Shown here: piece by piece, positions 1-8,511 of the stretch
Position numbering within the stretch: the stretch's first letter is position 1
How the letters are laid out: every line of letters begins with the position of its first letter
Assembly: GCF_030408575.1 (NCBI RefSeq)
Contig: NZ_CP047047.1
Span: 248,001-312,000 of the forward strand
DNA: 64,000 bases
Source: Corynebacterium auris
GTDB taxonomy: Bacteria; Actinomycetota; Actinomycetes; Mycobacteriales; Mycobacteriaceae
Direction of reading: 5' to 3'
The notes under the pieces: generated by a model
Told to the model about the DNA's origin: nothing
Seen by the model: the letters and a program-made list of their open reading frames with translations, nothing else
Databases searched by the model: none
Program-made: the position numbers and the translations under genes

Positions 1-2055
1 GGCGAGCACGCCGGCGGCCAGCGGCACGGCGAGAATGTTGTAGCCAGAGGCCCAGATGAGGTTCTGGATCATCTTGCGGTAGCTGGCCTGCGAGAGCTCA
101 ATCATCGACAGCACTGCACGAGGGTCATCACTGGCCAGGACCACTCCGGCGGATTCCATGGCCACATCCGTGCCGGCCCCGATGGCGATACCGACCTCCG
201 CGCGGGTCAGAGCGGGGGCGTCGTTGACACCGTCGCCGACCATGGCCACGCTCAGGCCACGCTCCTGTAACTGGGTGACCTTGGTGTCCTTGTCCTGGGG
301 CAGGACCTCGGCGAAGACCTCATTAATGCCTAAATCCTGACCGACAGCGTGGGCCACCTGCTGGGCGTCGCCGGTGATCATCGCGACCTTCACCCCGCGG
401 TCCTGCAGGGCTTTCACGGCGGCGCGGGATTCGGGGCGGATCTTGTCCTCGACGGCCACCGCACCGATGATCTGACCGTCGCGGACAATATGGAGCACAC
501 CGGCCCCACGCCCGGTCCAGGCGCTGGTGGTGTCGGTGAGCTCGGCCGGGGTGGTGAGGTTGAACTCGCGCAGCATGTTCGGCCCGCCCACGAGGATCTC
601 AGCGCCATCGACAGTGGCCCGGACCCCCCGGCCGGAGGCGGCGCTGAAACCAGTTGCACGGATTTGCTGACGGGAGGCCTCGGGATGGGCGGCCGCGGCC
701 GCCACGATGGCGCGGGCCACGGGGTGCTCGCTGTCGGCCTCCGCGGAGGCGGCCAGGGCCAGCAGCTCGCCCTCGGTGACGCCGACAGCTGCGGCGACAC
801 CGGTGACCGCGTGCGCCCCCTCGGTCAGAGTGCCGGTTTTGTCGAAGAGCACCACGTCGATGGTGCGCATCCGCTCGAGCGCCATCCGGTCCTTGATGAG
901 CACCCCGGATTTCGCGGCCCGCTCGCTGGAGATCGCAATGACCAGCGGAATCGCCAGGCCCAGGGCGTGCGGACAGGCGATGACCAGCACCGTGACCGTG
1001 CGCACCACGGCATCGTCCGGGCTGCCGATAATGGTCCACACCACCGCGGTGATCAGAGCGGAGATCAGCGCGAACCAGAACAACAACGCCGCCGCCCGAT
1101 CCGCCAGGGCCTGGGCCCGGGAGGAGGACTCCTGGGCGTCGGCAACCATGCGTTGGATCCCGGCCAGGGCGGTGTCTCCGCCGGTAGCCTCCACCCGGAT
1201 GCGGACGGTGTTGTCGGTGGCCACGGTACCGGCGACCACCTTGTCACCGGTGTCGCGGAAGACGGGACGGGATTCGCCGGTGATCATCGCCTCATCGAAT
1301 TCGGCGGCTCCGTCGAGGATGGTTCCGTCGGCCGGCACCCGGGCACCGGCCCTCACCAGCACGACGTCGTCGACGACCAGCTCGGAGATGGCCACGGTGC
1401 GGGTGGTCCCGTCGATGACTTTCTCGGCCTCGTCCGGCAGCAGGGCAGCCAGCGCGTCAAGCGCGGAGGACGCGGCCCCGAGAGCACGCATCTCCAGCCA
1501 GTGGCCCAGCAGCATGATGGTCACCAGCAGGGACAGCTCCCACCAGAAGTCCAGGTCAAAACCGCCCAGCCCCAGAGTGGTGACCCAGGAGGCGACAAAC
1601 GCCACGGTGATGGCCATGGCGATCAGGAGCATCATCCCGGGTTGGCGGGATTTCAGTTCGTTCCATCCGCCCTTGAGGAAAGGCGTTCCGCCGTAGACGA
1701 AGATGATCGTGCCCAGCACCGGGGGGATCCAGGTGGATCCGGGGAATGCCGGGAGGTGGTAGCCGAGCAGGTGGGCGACCATGGGGCTGAAAATAACGAC
1801 GGGAATGGACAGAATCAGCGACCACCAGAAGCGGTCCCGAAACATTGCGGTGCTGTGTCCGGCGTGTTCGCCGTGACCATGAACGCGGTGGTCTTCGTCC
1901 AGGGCGGAGTGCGGGTGATCGTGGGGCATCGCCTGGCCGTGGGTGTCGGTATCTGCGTGGTGTTCGTGGCTGGCATGATCCGGGTGGTGGGTGTGGTCTG
2001 TTTCCGGAGCGGGGTGATCACCATAGTGATCACCGGAATGGTGGGGAGTGCTCAT
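1..2055 (-). CDS. copB: Copper-translocating P1B-type ATPase, CopB-like (3' end outside window)
   Basis: Membrane ATPase expected to export copper from the cytoplasm. The first ~75 residues are a His/Asp-rich tail (many HH, DH, HEH clusters) instead of a CxxC metal-binding domain. Membrane helices follow, then the TGES actuator motif, the transmembrane metal site Cys361-Pro362-His363 and the phosphorylation motif DKTGTLT with Asp405; MVGDGVNDAPAL lies further on. A CPH rather than CPC site together with a His-rich tail is typical of CopB-class (P1B-3) pumps. The ATG at 2055 has a GGAAGGAA ribosome site. It lies 51 bp downstream of copZ and is probably co-transcribed with it from the promoter at 2472-2501. 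Only the last membrane helices are cut off by the window edge. Confidence 0.93.
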   Translation of the reverse strand, partial: MSTPHHSGDHYGDHPAPETDHTHHPDHASHEHHADTDTHGQAMPHDHPHSALDEDHRVHGHGEHAGHSTAMFRDRFWWSLILSIPVVIFSPMVAHLLGYHLPAFPGSTWIPPVLGTIIFVYGGTPFLKGGWNELKSRQPGMMLLIAMAITVAFVASWVTTLGLGGFDLDFWWELSLLVTIMLLGHWLEMRALGAASSALDALAALLPDEAEKVIDGTTRTVAISELVVDDVVLVRAGARVPADGTILDGAAEFDEAMITGESRPVFRDTGDKVVAGTVATDNTVRIRVEATGGDTALAGIQRMVADAQESSSRAQALADRAAALLFWFALISALITAVVWTIIGSPDDAVVRTVTVLVIACPHALGLAIPLVIAISSERAAKSGVLIKDRMALERMRTIDVVLFDKTGTLTEGAHAVTGVAAAVGVTEGELLALAASAEADSEHPVARAIVAAAAAHPEASRQQIRATGFSAASGRGVRATVDGAEILVGGPNMLREFNLTTPAELTDTTSAWTGRGAGVLHIVRDGQIIGAVAVEDKIRPESRAAVKALQDRGVKVAMITGDAQQVAHAVGQDLGINEVFAEVLPQDKDTKVTQLQERGLSVAMVGDGVNDAPALTRAEVGIAIGAGTDVAMESAGVVLASDDPRAVLSMIELSQASYRKMIQNLIWASGYNILAVPLAAGVLA

Positions 2056-2106
2056 GACGTTCCTTCCGCTCAACCCGGTCAGGGTCGAGATGATGGGTAA
2101 AACTGA

Positions 2107-2433
2107 TCAGGATAAGACGGTGTAGCCGGCCTCTTCGATGGCCCGGCGAACCATCTCCGGAGGTACGGCACCGGTGACGGTGACGGTGGAAACACCACCA
2201 GCAGCGAGATCAATCTGGACGTCGTCGACCTGGGGGAGGGCCTGAAGGGCCTGGGTCACGCTTTTCGCGCAGTGCCCGCAGGTCAGGCCGGTGACCTGGT
2301 AGCTAGGGGAGGACCCTCCCGCTGACGAGTCGCTGGCGGCAGGGATGGAGGCGGTGTCGGCACGTGAGGCAGGTCCGCAACAGCTGCAGCCGTGGGAGGC
2401 CATCGGCAAGAGGCGGGGCGGGGAGGTGATCAT
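2107..2433 (-). CDS. copZ: CopZ-like heavy-metal-associated domain protein
   Basis: A 108-residue cytoplasmic copper carrier. The C-terminal ~65 residues form an HMA domain with the metal-binding loop GLTCGHC. The N-terminal extension carries a second Cys/His cluster (HGCSCCGP), which is unusual for a plain CopZ. The start at 2433 is favoured because AGGAG lies 7 bases upstream; an internal ATG at 2403 has no such site. First gene of a probable copZ-copB operon, just downstream of a CsoR-type operator. Its likely role is handing Cu(I) to the neighbouring ATPase. Confidence 0.85.
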   Translation of the reverse strand: MITSPPRLLPMASHGCSCCGPASRADTASIPAASDSSAGGSSPSYQVTGLTCGHCAKSVTQALQALPQVDDVQIDLAAGGVSTVTVTGAVPPEMVRRAIEEAGYTVLS

Positions 2434-2471
2434 GGGAAAGCTCCTACTGGTCGGCGGGATGGGCGATGCCT

Positions 2472-2501
2472 AGCATATACCCCCCCGGGGTATATTTTCA
2501 A
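2472..2501 (-). promoter_or_regulatory. copZ-copB promoter with CsoR-type palindrome in the spacer
   Basis: Reading the minus strand, TTGAAA (2501-2496) and TATGCT (2477-2472) are separated by 18 bases. Positions 2475-2495 form a perfect 9-3-9 inverted repeat, ATATACCCC / CCC / GGGGTATAT, which fills the spacer and overlaps the -10. Palindromes of the TACCCC...GGGGTA kind are the typical operator of CsoR copper repressors, which block the promoter until Cu(I) binds. No csoR gene lies in the window, so the repressor assignment is inference; the palindrome and promoter geometry are read directly. Confidence 0.75.
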
Positions 2502-2540
2502 GGGGTGGCGGGCACGGCCCTCACGCGGGGCAGGGTGTGG

Positions 2541-3668
2541 TCACCGAGTAGCCTCCTCACTGTCGGGAGGGGACAGCGGGAGGCGGAGGGCAAACACCGC
2601 TCCGCGACCGGGTCCGGGGGAGGTGGCGGTGAGAGTGCCGCCGTGGGCCTCGACCAATGCCTTGGAGATGGTCAGGCCGATACCGGCCCCGCCGTTGTCC
2701 CGGCTGCGGGCGGCATCCCCCCGGTAGAAGCGTTCGAAGATGTGTCCGAGCTGGCCAGGTGGGATGCCCTCGCCGTCATCGGCGACGTGGATGAGCGCGG
2801 TGGACTCCCCCTGTCGGTGGACGCCGATCCGGACCTGCCCGCCGGCCGGGGTGTGCCGTAGCGCGTTCGACAGGAGATTGCTCATCACCTGGCCGAAGCG
2901 TTGCCGGTCCACGAGCACCCGGGCGGTGTCCGTAATGGTCTCGACCTGTAAATCGACGCCTTTGTCAGCATAAGCTTCCCCCGCGGCAGCAGCGGCGGTA
3001 TGGAGCAGATCCCCGAGCCCTTCCTCCGCCAGGTCCAAATCGATCCGGTGTTCCTGGGCCCGGGAGACATCGTCGATGTCTTCCATCAACCGGGTCAGGC
3101 GGGTGAGTTGGTCAGCCATGATCGTGTGGGCGGCATTATTCCAGTCCACGACCCCGTCCTGGAGACCATCGAGGTAGGCCGTGAGCACCGATAAGGGGGT
3201 GCCCATTTCGTGGGCCAGATCAGAGAGCATCTGGCGGCGGACCTGTTCGGTGTGTTCCAGCCGGTCGGCCATGGCGTTGAAGGCATGCGCCAGGGTGGTG
3301 ACCTCGGGGCCTGCTTCTCCGGCGGGCACGCGGATACGATAGTTGCCGGCCGCCAGGCTGGTAGCGGCGCGGGTGAGATCCTGCAGGGGGGTGCGCAGGC
3401 GACGCGATAACCACAGGCTGGCCAGCAGGGCGCTGATCAAGGCAGTGGGCAGGGCGACGGTCAGGGTGATCAGGTTGGCGTCCCGGTAGGCCTGCTCGGC
3501 ATGGAACAGCTCCAGCGAGGGGTCCTCCCGGCCGGCCATCAACATATGATCATGGAACAGGGTCGGGCCCACCACCGTGGCCACGGCCGAGGCCACCAGC
3601 AGGCTAATCACCACGACAAACACCTGGGCAGCCAGGAAGCGGAAGGTCAGGCCGGGTCCGTGATTCAT
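2541..3668 (-). CDS. copS: Copper-sensing histidine kinase CopS
   Basis: A 375-residue membrane sensor kinase. Two membrane helices (about residues 10-34 and 66-88) flank a ~30-residue extracytoplasmic loop that contains His39, His41 and His56 and Met42/Met44, plausible copper ligands. A HAMP region follows, then the dimerisation H-box SDLAHEMGTP with His153, the N-box around residues 260-272, and the DDGEGIPP and GGAGIGLTI ATP-binding motifs. Its start overlaps the copR stop (ATGA), so the two are translationally coupled. Copper as the signal is inferred from the gene neighbourhood, which matches the copRS locus of C. glutamicum. Confidence 0.9.
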   Translation of the reverse strand: MNHGPGLTFRFLAAQVFVVVISLLVASAVATVVGPTLFHDHMLMAGREDPSLELFHAEQAYRDANLITLTVALPTALISALLASLWLSRRLRTPLQDLTRAATSLAAGNYRIRVPAGEAGPEVTTLAHAFNAMADRLEHTEQVRRQMLSDLAHEMGTPLSVLTAYLDGLQDGVVDWNNAAHTIMADQLTRLTRLMEDIDDVSRAQEHRIDLDLAEEGLGDLLHTAAAAAGEAYADKGVDLQVETITDTARVLVDRQRFGQVMSNLLSNALRHTPAGGQVRIGVHRQGESTALIHVADDGEGIPPGQLGHIFERFYRGDAARSRDNGGAGIGLTISKALVEAHGGTLTATSPGPGRGAVFALRLPLSPPDSEEATR

Positions 3669-4387
3669 GGCTGCCCCACCCGGTAGCCCACGCCACGCAC
3701 GGTGTCGATAAACCCCCGGCCCCGGGTGTCGGTACCGAGCTTGCGACGCAAGTTGCCGATGTGGACATCGACGATGCGTTCATCACCGACCCAGGCGGTG
3801 TCCCAGACCTCGGTGACCAGGTCGTGGCGGGTCAGCACCTGGCCGGGGCGCAGGGCCAGGGCAACCAGCAGCTCGAACTCCGTGCGGGTGAGCTCCACGG
3901 TCGTCTCCCCCACCCGCACCTGATGGGCGACGGGGTCAAGGATGAGATCACCAACGATCAAGGGGGTGGTCACCTGCGGTGGGGTGGTGCTGGTGCGCGG
4001 GCGGCGCAGCACCGCATGCACCCGGGTCACCAGTTCCCGGATGCTAAAAGGTTTGGTGATGTAGTCATCCGCCCCCAGGGTCAAACCGCTGATCTTGTCG
4101 TCCTCGCTGCCACGCGCGGTGAGCATGAGGATGTAGCAGTCCGAGAAGGTGCGGATCCGTCGGCACACCTCCAGGCCGTCGAGTTCGGGCAGCCCCAGAT
4201 CCAGCACCACAACATCGGGGGAAAAGCGACGGGCCTCGTCCACGGCCTGGGTGCCGGTGTGCGCCTGGCGGGTATCGAAGCCGGCCCGGATGAGGTAGGC
4301 GGCCACCATCTGAGCCAGGGATTGTTCATCATCGACGACCAGCACCCGCCCCGGGGGCGTGGCGGTGGTCGGTGTGCGGTCAGCCAT
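3665..4387 (-). CDS. copR: Copper response regulator CopR (OmpR family)
   Basis: A 240-residue response regulator: receiver domain with acidic pair DD near the start and phospho-acceptor Asp63 (VVLDLGLPE), then a winged-helix DNA-binding domain ending in VDVHIGNLRRKL and VRGVGYRVG. I chose the ATG at 4387; a GTG at 4423 in the same frame would add 12 residues and has no better ribosome site. Overlaps copS by 4 bp. Expected to activate the copper genes, and probably itself, from the direct-repeat box at 4446-4465 in the divergent intergenic region. Confidence 0.9.
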   Translation of the reverse strand: MADRTPTTATPPGRVLVVDDEQSLAQMVAAYLIRAGFDTRQAHTGTQAVDEARRFSPDVVVLDLGLPELDGLEVCRRIRTFSDCYILMLTARGSEDDKISGLTLGADDYITKPFSIRELVTRVHAVLRRPRTSTTPPQVTTPLIVGDLILDPVAHQVRVGETTVELTRTEFELLVALALRPGQVLTRHDLVTEVWDTAWVGDERIVDVHIGNLRRKLGTDTRGRGFIDTVRGVGYRVGQP

Positions 4388-4445
4388 AGACCCAAGTATC
4401 GCTCCGGCCAGGGGGAATACCACCCTCGCTCAGTGCCCGGCGGGG

Positions 4446-4465
4446 AAAACTTCATCAAATCTTCA
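4446..4465 (-). promoter_or_regulatory. Putative CopR box (direct repeat)
   Basis: Minus strand reads TGAAGATTT, GA, TGAAGTTTT: two near-identical 9-base direct repeats with a 2-base gap. I recall the C. glutamicum CopR site as TGAAGATTT-nn-TGAAGATTT, which this matches at 17 of 18 repeat positions. It sits between divergent copR and cueP. The rest of the 4388-4790 gap shows no gene; possible -10 elements lie near 4723-4735 ahead of cueP. Confidence 0.75.
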
Positions 4466-4790
4466 AACATCACCCTTCGACCGCCGTCACCCCTGTGCCC
4501 CAACCCGGGCCGGCGGCATCGCCTCCCCTGGTCGGTTCAGCAGGCGCCACCAGGGATTTCACTGCCTGCACCGCATACCCGGGGCGGGTAGAAGGACATC
4601 GCCCACGACTGTGGGGTGGTGCCCCGGTGGTGACCCAGCCCACCGAATTCACCCCCTTTTCGCCCTGTTATAAGACTGTGAGCAGGGTTTTTGGATTCTA
4701 GTCCGTCAGGCACCCGTGCTAGATAAAGGTATGGCATCGACCTTGAGGCGGTGTCTTCTTATGGCCCTACCACGATCCAAGGAGATTGAC

Positions 4791-5366
4791 GTGAAACGAG
4801 CAGCGATCGCAGCCGCCGCCCTCGCCCTCGCCCTCACGGGGTGTTCGGCCGCCGACCCGGAACCCACCGCCGATGGGACGGTGTCCCAGGACACATTCCT
4901 GACTGTCCATGGCCTGGCCGCCATGGACGCGGTGGAGATCATTGATCACCTCGACCGGCAGAAGGTCACAGAGCGTCCCACGGATCTGATCGCCTCAGTG
5001 CGCGCCGATGAACTGCTGCTCTCGAGCGATGACCAGGAAGTCATGGTCGATCTTCCCGACAATCAGACGTATGTCTCGATCGCACCCTATCTCACCTCCA
5101 CCCACGACTGCTTCTACCACAGCCTCACGACCTGCCTGGGGGAACTCGACAATGAGGATATCCAGGTCACGATCACCGATGAGGCGACCGGTGAGGTGCT
5201 GGTGGACGAGGCGACAACCACCTTCGACAACGGGTTTATTGGCTTCTGGCTTCCCGATGATGCCACCGGCCTGATTGAGGTCAGCTACCAGGGGCGTACC
5301 GGCACCACGGAGTTTTCCACCACCGACGACGGCGCCACCTGTGTCACAGACCTGCGCCTGACGTGA
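4791..5366 (+). CDS. cueP: CueP-like periplasmic copper-binding lipoprotein
   Basis: A 191-residue exported lipoprotein. The GTG at 4791 is chosen because AAGGAG lies just upstream and it opens directly into a signal peptide ending in the lipobox LTGC (Cys18); upstream ATGs lack a ribosome site. The mature part has the CueP-family pattern: HDCFYHSLTTCLGEL (Cys107, Cys115), TTTFDNGFIGFWLP, and a final TCVTDLRLT (Cys184). In enteric bacteria CueP is a periplasmic copper-binding protein. First gene of the + strand copper unit, divergent from copRS, with the CopR box in between. Confidence 0.85.
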   Translation: MKRAAIAAAALALALTGCSAADPEPTADGTVSQDTFLTVHGLAAMDAVEIIDHLDRQKVTERPTDLIASVRADELLLSSDDQEVMVDLPDNQTYVSIAPYLTSTHDCFYHSLTTCLGELDNEDIQVTITDEATGEVLVDEATTTFDNGFIGFWLPDDATGLIEVSYQGRTGTTEFSTTDDGATCVTDLRLT

Positions 5367-5437
5367 TGGCTCAGCAGGGTCCTCACCTGCGCCTGTCTCC
5401 CGTGTCACTGAAATCTAACACCAAGGAAGGTTAAATC

Positions 5438-6920
5438 ATGATGAACGCGTTTTCCCGACGACAGTTTCTGCTCGGCGGGCTCGTCCTCGCCGGCACCGGG
5501 GCCGTGGCCGCCTGCACCAGCGACCCTGGACCCGCTGCCTCAGCACCAGATCCCTCCCTTCGCCCCACTCCCACCCCCACTGCGCTCGGTGAGCCGACGG
5601 TGCGCCGGACACTGACCGCCCCGGCCCCTCTCCCTGGATATCGGCGGCATCGAAGCCAAGACGTGGGGATACGTCTCTGACACCAGGGATACGGCCATTG
5701 AGGCCACCGCCGGCGACGTCCTCCAGGTCGATATCACCAATGAACTGCCTGAGAGCACCTCCATCCACTGGCATGGCATCGCACTCCACAACGCAGCCGA
5801 CGGTGTGCCCGGCATGACCCAGGACCCCATTGAACCTGGCGAGTCTTTCTCCTACGCTTTTGAAGTCCCCCACGGTGGCACCTACTTCTACCATTCCCAC
5901 TCCGGCCTACAACTCGACCGGGGTCTGCACGCCCCACTGATCATCCGCGACCCGGACGACGCTGAGGACCAGGACGTCGAGTGGACCATCGTGCTCGACG
6001 ACTGGGTCGATGGCATTCAGGGCACTCCCGACGATGAGCTCGACAAGCTCACCGGAATGGGTTCGGGCGACCATAACGGGAAGAAGGGGATGGGAGGTCA
6101 CGGCCAGATGACGCACGGCACCCCGGACCGGGTACTGGGCGGGGATGCCGGCGATGTGATGTATCCGCACTACCTCATCAACGGACGCATTCCCCGGGCG
6201 CACCGAACGTTTAATGCCTGACCGGGGGATAAAGCCCGCCTGAGGTTCATCAGCTCCGGCGCTGACACCATCTTCAAGGTGGCTCTCGGTGGCCACCGCA
6301 TGACCGTCACCCACGTCGACGGTTTCCCGGTCCGTCCCCACGACATCGAGTCGTTCTACCTCTCGATGGGTGAACGCGTCGACGTGGAGGTGGTACTCGG
6401 TGATGGGGTCTTTCCCCTGACCGCCCTGGCCGCCGGCAAGGACGACTGGGCGTTTGCCGTCATCCGGACCGCCGCGGGCCAGACCCCCGCACCAGAGACT
6501 ACCTTCCCCGAACTCACTGCCCCCGGTACCTTCTTGACGTCCTTTGAGCCGGCGGAACGAGCCCTGCTCCCGGCCGGTGACGTGGATAAGGAAACAGCGG
6601 TCGAATTAACCGGCCAGATGATGCCCTACCAGTGGGGACTGCGCATCGACGGTGCTGATTCCCCGGGCACAGTCCAAGAAGGCCAACGCCTGCGGATGCG
6701 GATGCACAACCCCACGGCCATGCCCCATCCGATGCACCTGCACGGGCATACCTGGGCTCTTCCCGGAAGTAGCGGTCTGCGCAAGGACACTGTCCTCATT
6801 CTCCCCGGCGAAACGGTGAACGCGGACTTGATCGCCGACAACCCCGGTGAGTGGGCGTTTCACTGCCACAACGCTTATCACCAGGAAACTGGGATGATGA
6901 GTTCCCTGCGGTACGCCTAA
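5438..6920 (+). pseudogene. copO: Multicopper oxidase CopO, disrupted by a frameshift and a stop
   Basis: Encodes an exported multicopper oxidase of the kind that oxidises Cu(I) to Cu(II). A twin-arginine signal (SRRQFLLGG) follows the ATG at 5438, which has an AAGGAAGG ribosome site. Copper-ligand motifs IHWHG, YFYHSHSG, HPMHLHGH and FHCHNAYHQETGMM are all readable, but not in one frame. The signal-peptide part reads in a different frame from the rest, with one extra base implied near 5620-5635 (CCCC run), and a TGA at 6219-6221 interrupts RTFNA*PGDKARLRF, plausibly a C-to-T change of CGA. Two independent lesions make a sequencing error unlikely. Confidence 0.85.
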
Positions 6921-6930
6921 CCCCACAGCA

Positions 6931-7056
6931 TGGTCGGTCGCTGGGGTGAGCTGGGTCGCTGCAGACCACCCACCGGGCAGCACGATGACCTTCCTCGGTG
7001 TTGTGGTCTTCCGGGACAACCAGAACACCGTCTTCTTACCCACCGCCCCGGAATAA
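6931..7056 (+). pseudogene. Possible 3' remnant of a small gene between copO and tlpA
   Basis: A frame ending at TAA 7054-7056 encodes about 41 residues including GVSWVAADHPPGS and VVVFRDNQNTVFLPTAPE, with balanced composition and a stop just before the next gene's ribosome site. No start codon with a ribosome site is seen. The comparable C. glutamicum cluster has, as I recall, a small secreted-protein gene here, so this may be its tail. Low certainty; it could be non-coding. Confidence 0.3.
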
Positions 7057-7069
7057 GGAGATCTAATCC

Positions 7070-7324
7070 ATGCCGAGCACACCCCGCAGAGCCGCCATCG
7101 CGGTTGCCGCGGTGCTCAGCGCCGTGACCCTGACGGCCTGTTCCTCAGGCGACGGCGCCCGAAACGCCGTCGCCGTCGGGGGCACCTTCCAGTTCCACTC
7201 ACCAGGAGGCCAAACCGAGATTATCTACGCAAAGGAGGAACGTGCCCCGCTGCCGGACTTCTCCGGCCCGTCGCTGATGGAGGAGGGTGAGGAGATCAGC
7301 CTGTCTGATTTTGAAGGCGAGGTC
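7070..7324 (+). pseudogene. TlpA/ResA-like thioredoxin lipoprotein, 3' part lost
   Basis: ATG at 7070 with AAGGAG upstream. The signal peptide ends in the lipobox LTAC (Cys24), and the mature N-terminus runs through APLPDFSGPSL and ISLSDFEGEV, the strand that precedes the WCxxC active site in TlpA/ResA proteins. Right after GEV the sequence changes to antisense IS3 transposase DNA, and the leftover frame runs on to 7414 with unrelated residues. The CxxC and most of the thioredoxin fold are missing, so the protein cannot be a working oxidoreductase. Last member of the copper cluster. Confidence 0.75.
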
Positions 7325-8040
7325 GGGCCCCCGCGAGCCAACCGAGGCGATAACCTGCGACTGAGCCAGGGTCTGTCCGTAGACGACCGACCTGTACTGC
7401 ACGCCCCTGTCTAAAGTGATGGATCAGACCGGAGACATCTTCACCGGCGCGCAAGCGCGCTGACAAGGCCATGTCGAGTGCGTCTTTAGCCAGTGATGGG
7501 CGCATGTGGTTGGTGATGGGCCAGCCAACAATCTCGCAGGGTGTACGCGTCGAGGACAAAGGCGTACACCCATCCGACACGTGTGTGGGGGGGGTGTATG
7601 TGATGTCCGCGACCTGCAGTCGGTTCGGCGCATCGACACACAAGCCGCGTGTGACCAAGTCGAATGGGCAGTTATCGGGGGCAGCGCTCACGGGTGGAAG
7701 GCCTTTTCCTCCGGCGTCGGATACCACGGATGCCGTGGATGCTGTCGAGTGCCATGAGGCACTAGGCGGTGCACCGGGCGACGTGACCGAAGTCGCCTCG
7801 GCGATTGACCTCAGCCCATAGTGTGCGCGCTCCATAGCAGGAGTAGTTGTCGTCGTAGATAGCACGCAACGCTTTGCGTAGTTGTCGGTCGCGGATAGAT
7901 CGAGATGATTCAGGCCAGGGGTGTGTAGGCGTAGTAGGTGCTCAGGGCGATTGTCGTGCTGGGTTGTCGCCAAGGGTGCGAATAATCGGCTCGACCCCGA
8001 ATTCCTCCCGGTTGTCGTCGATGAACCGGACGACTACGTG
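7325..8040 (-). pseudogene. IS3-family OrfB transposase remnant
   Basis: Pieces of an rve-fold transposase in different frames: VVRFIDDNREEFGVEPIIRT at the start, then LVTRGLCVDAPNRLQVADIT (first catalytic Asp), EIVGWPITNHMRPSLAKDAL, SGLIHH and MQYRSVVYGQTLAQSQVIAS. At least three frameshifts separate them (one near 7580 within the DITY region, one at SGLIHH/SDRGVQ). The third catalytic residue, Glu, lies beyond the break and is absent. Confidence 0.8.
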
Positions 8041-8357
8041 TGTGGGCGCTCGCACTCGGGCGCGAAAAAAGCTGATGCTCTTTTCAAAATCTCGTTAGCG
8101 CGCTTCGCTTCAATCAGTTCAGCTCGCAGTCTGCGGTTTTGTGCTGCACAATCCACCGATTCAGCCGGGGTTGCCGCGCCGGATTGTTTATGAGCGCGGA
8201 CCCAGCCGCGCAGAGTTTCCTTGCTCATTCCGAGCTCGACAGCGATGCGGGATATCGCACCACGAGACGTGTCCAGGTCAGCTTGCGCGTGCAGCACCAG
8301 TTCGATGGCGCGCTGCTTCAACTTAAGGCGTCTACTTCGAGGGCATGTGTAGGGCTC
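8034..8357 (-). pseudogene. IS3-family OrfA (HTH) remnant
   Basis: A helix-turn-helix protein with KQRAIELVLHAQADLDTSRG, IAVELGMSKETLRGWVRAHK and a leucine-rich tail (ENRRLRAEL-like). The natural ATG at 8354 (after AAAGGAG) reads M-P-S-K and then TAG and TAA, and the rest continues in another frame. So the N-terminus carries nonsense changes plus a 1-base shift. The only open frame over the body starts at a TTG. Confidence 0.75.
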
Positions 8358-8511
8358 CTTTTCCAAATTCCTACCCTCTATTAAACCCGGGGCGAACCAA
8401 GCAATTAGTGCGACAGCCCCACCGACATACCGAACCGCTCACGCTGCACCTGCAGCATTCCTCCTAGCAGAATCCTTAAGATGTAGCGTAAAGTCTACCG
8501 TTGAACAGCCA

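Larger units (their letters stand above)
7325..8400 (-). mobile_element. Decayed, truncated IS3-family insertion sequence
   Basis: Minus-strand remains of an IS3-type element with orfA-like and orfB-like coding, broken into several frames. The orfB end stops at ...QVIASVGSRG, just before the usual D-SYDN-A-AE segment with the catalytic Glu, and abuts the cut tlpA near 7325. The outer end on the orfA side is probably close to 8400, where TGGTTCGCCCCGGG reads as a candidate terminal repeat; no partner repeat is found at the other end. No target duplication is visible. The element cannot move by itself. Confidence 0.85.

Noticed and set aside
349-2100. A 583-codon + strand open frame
   Set aside because: It is the antisense shadow of copB. 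The composition is Gly/His/Asp-rich low complexity, while the minus strand gives a complete P-type ATPase with all motifs.
7325-8400. A complete functional insertion sequence
   Set aside because: Frameshifts, nonsense codons and loss of the orfB end with the catalytic Glu; no paired terminal repeats.
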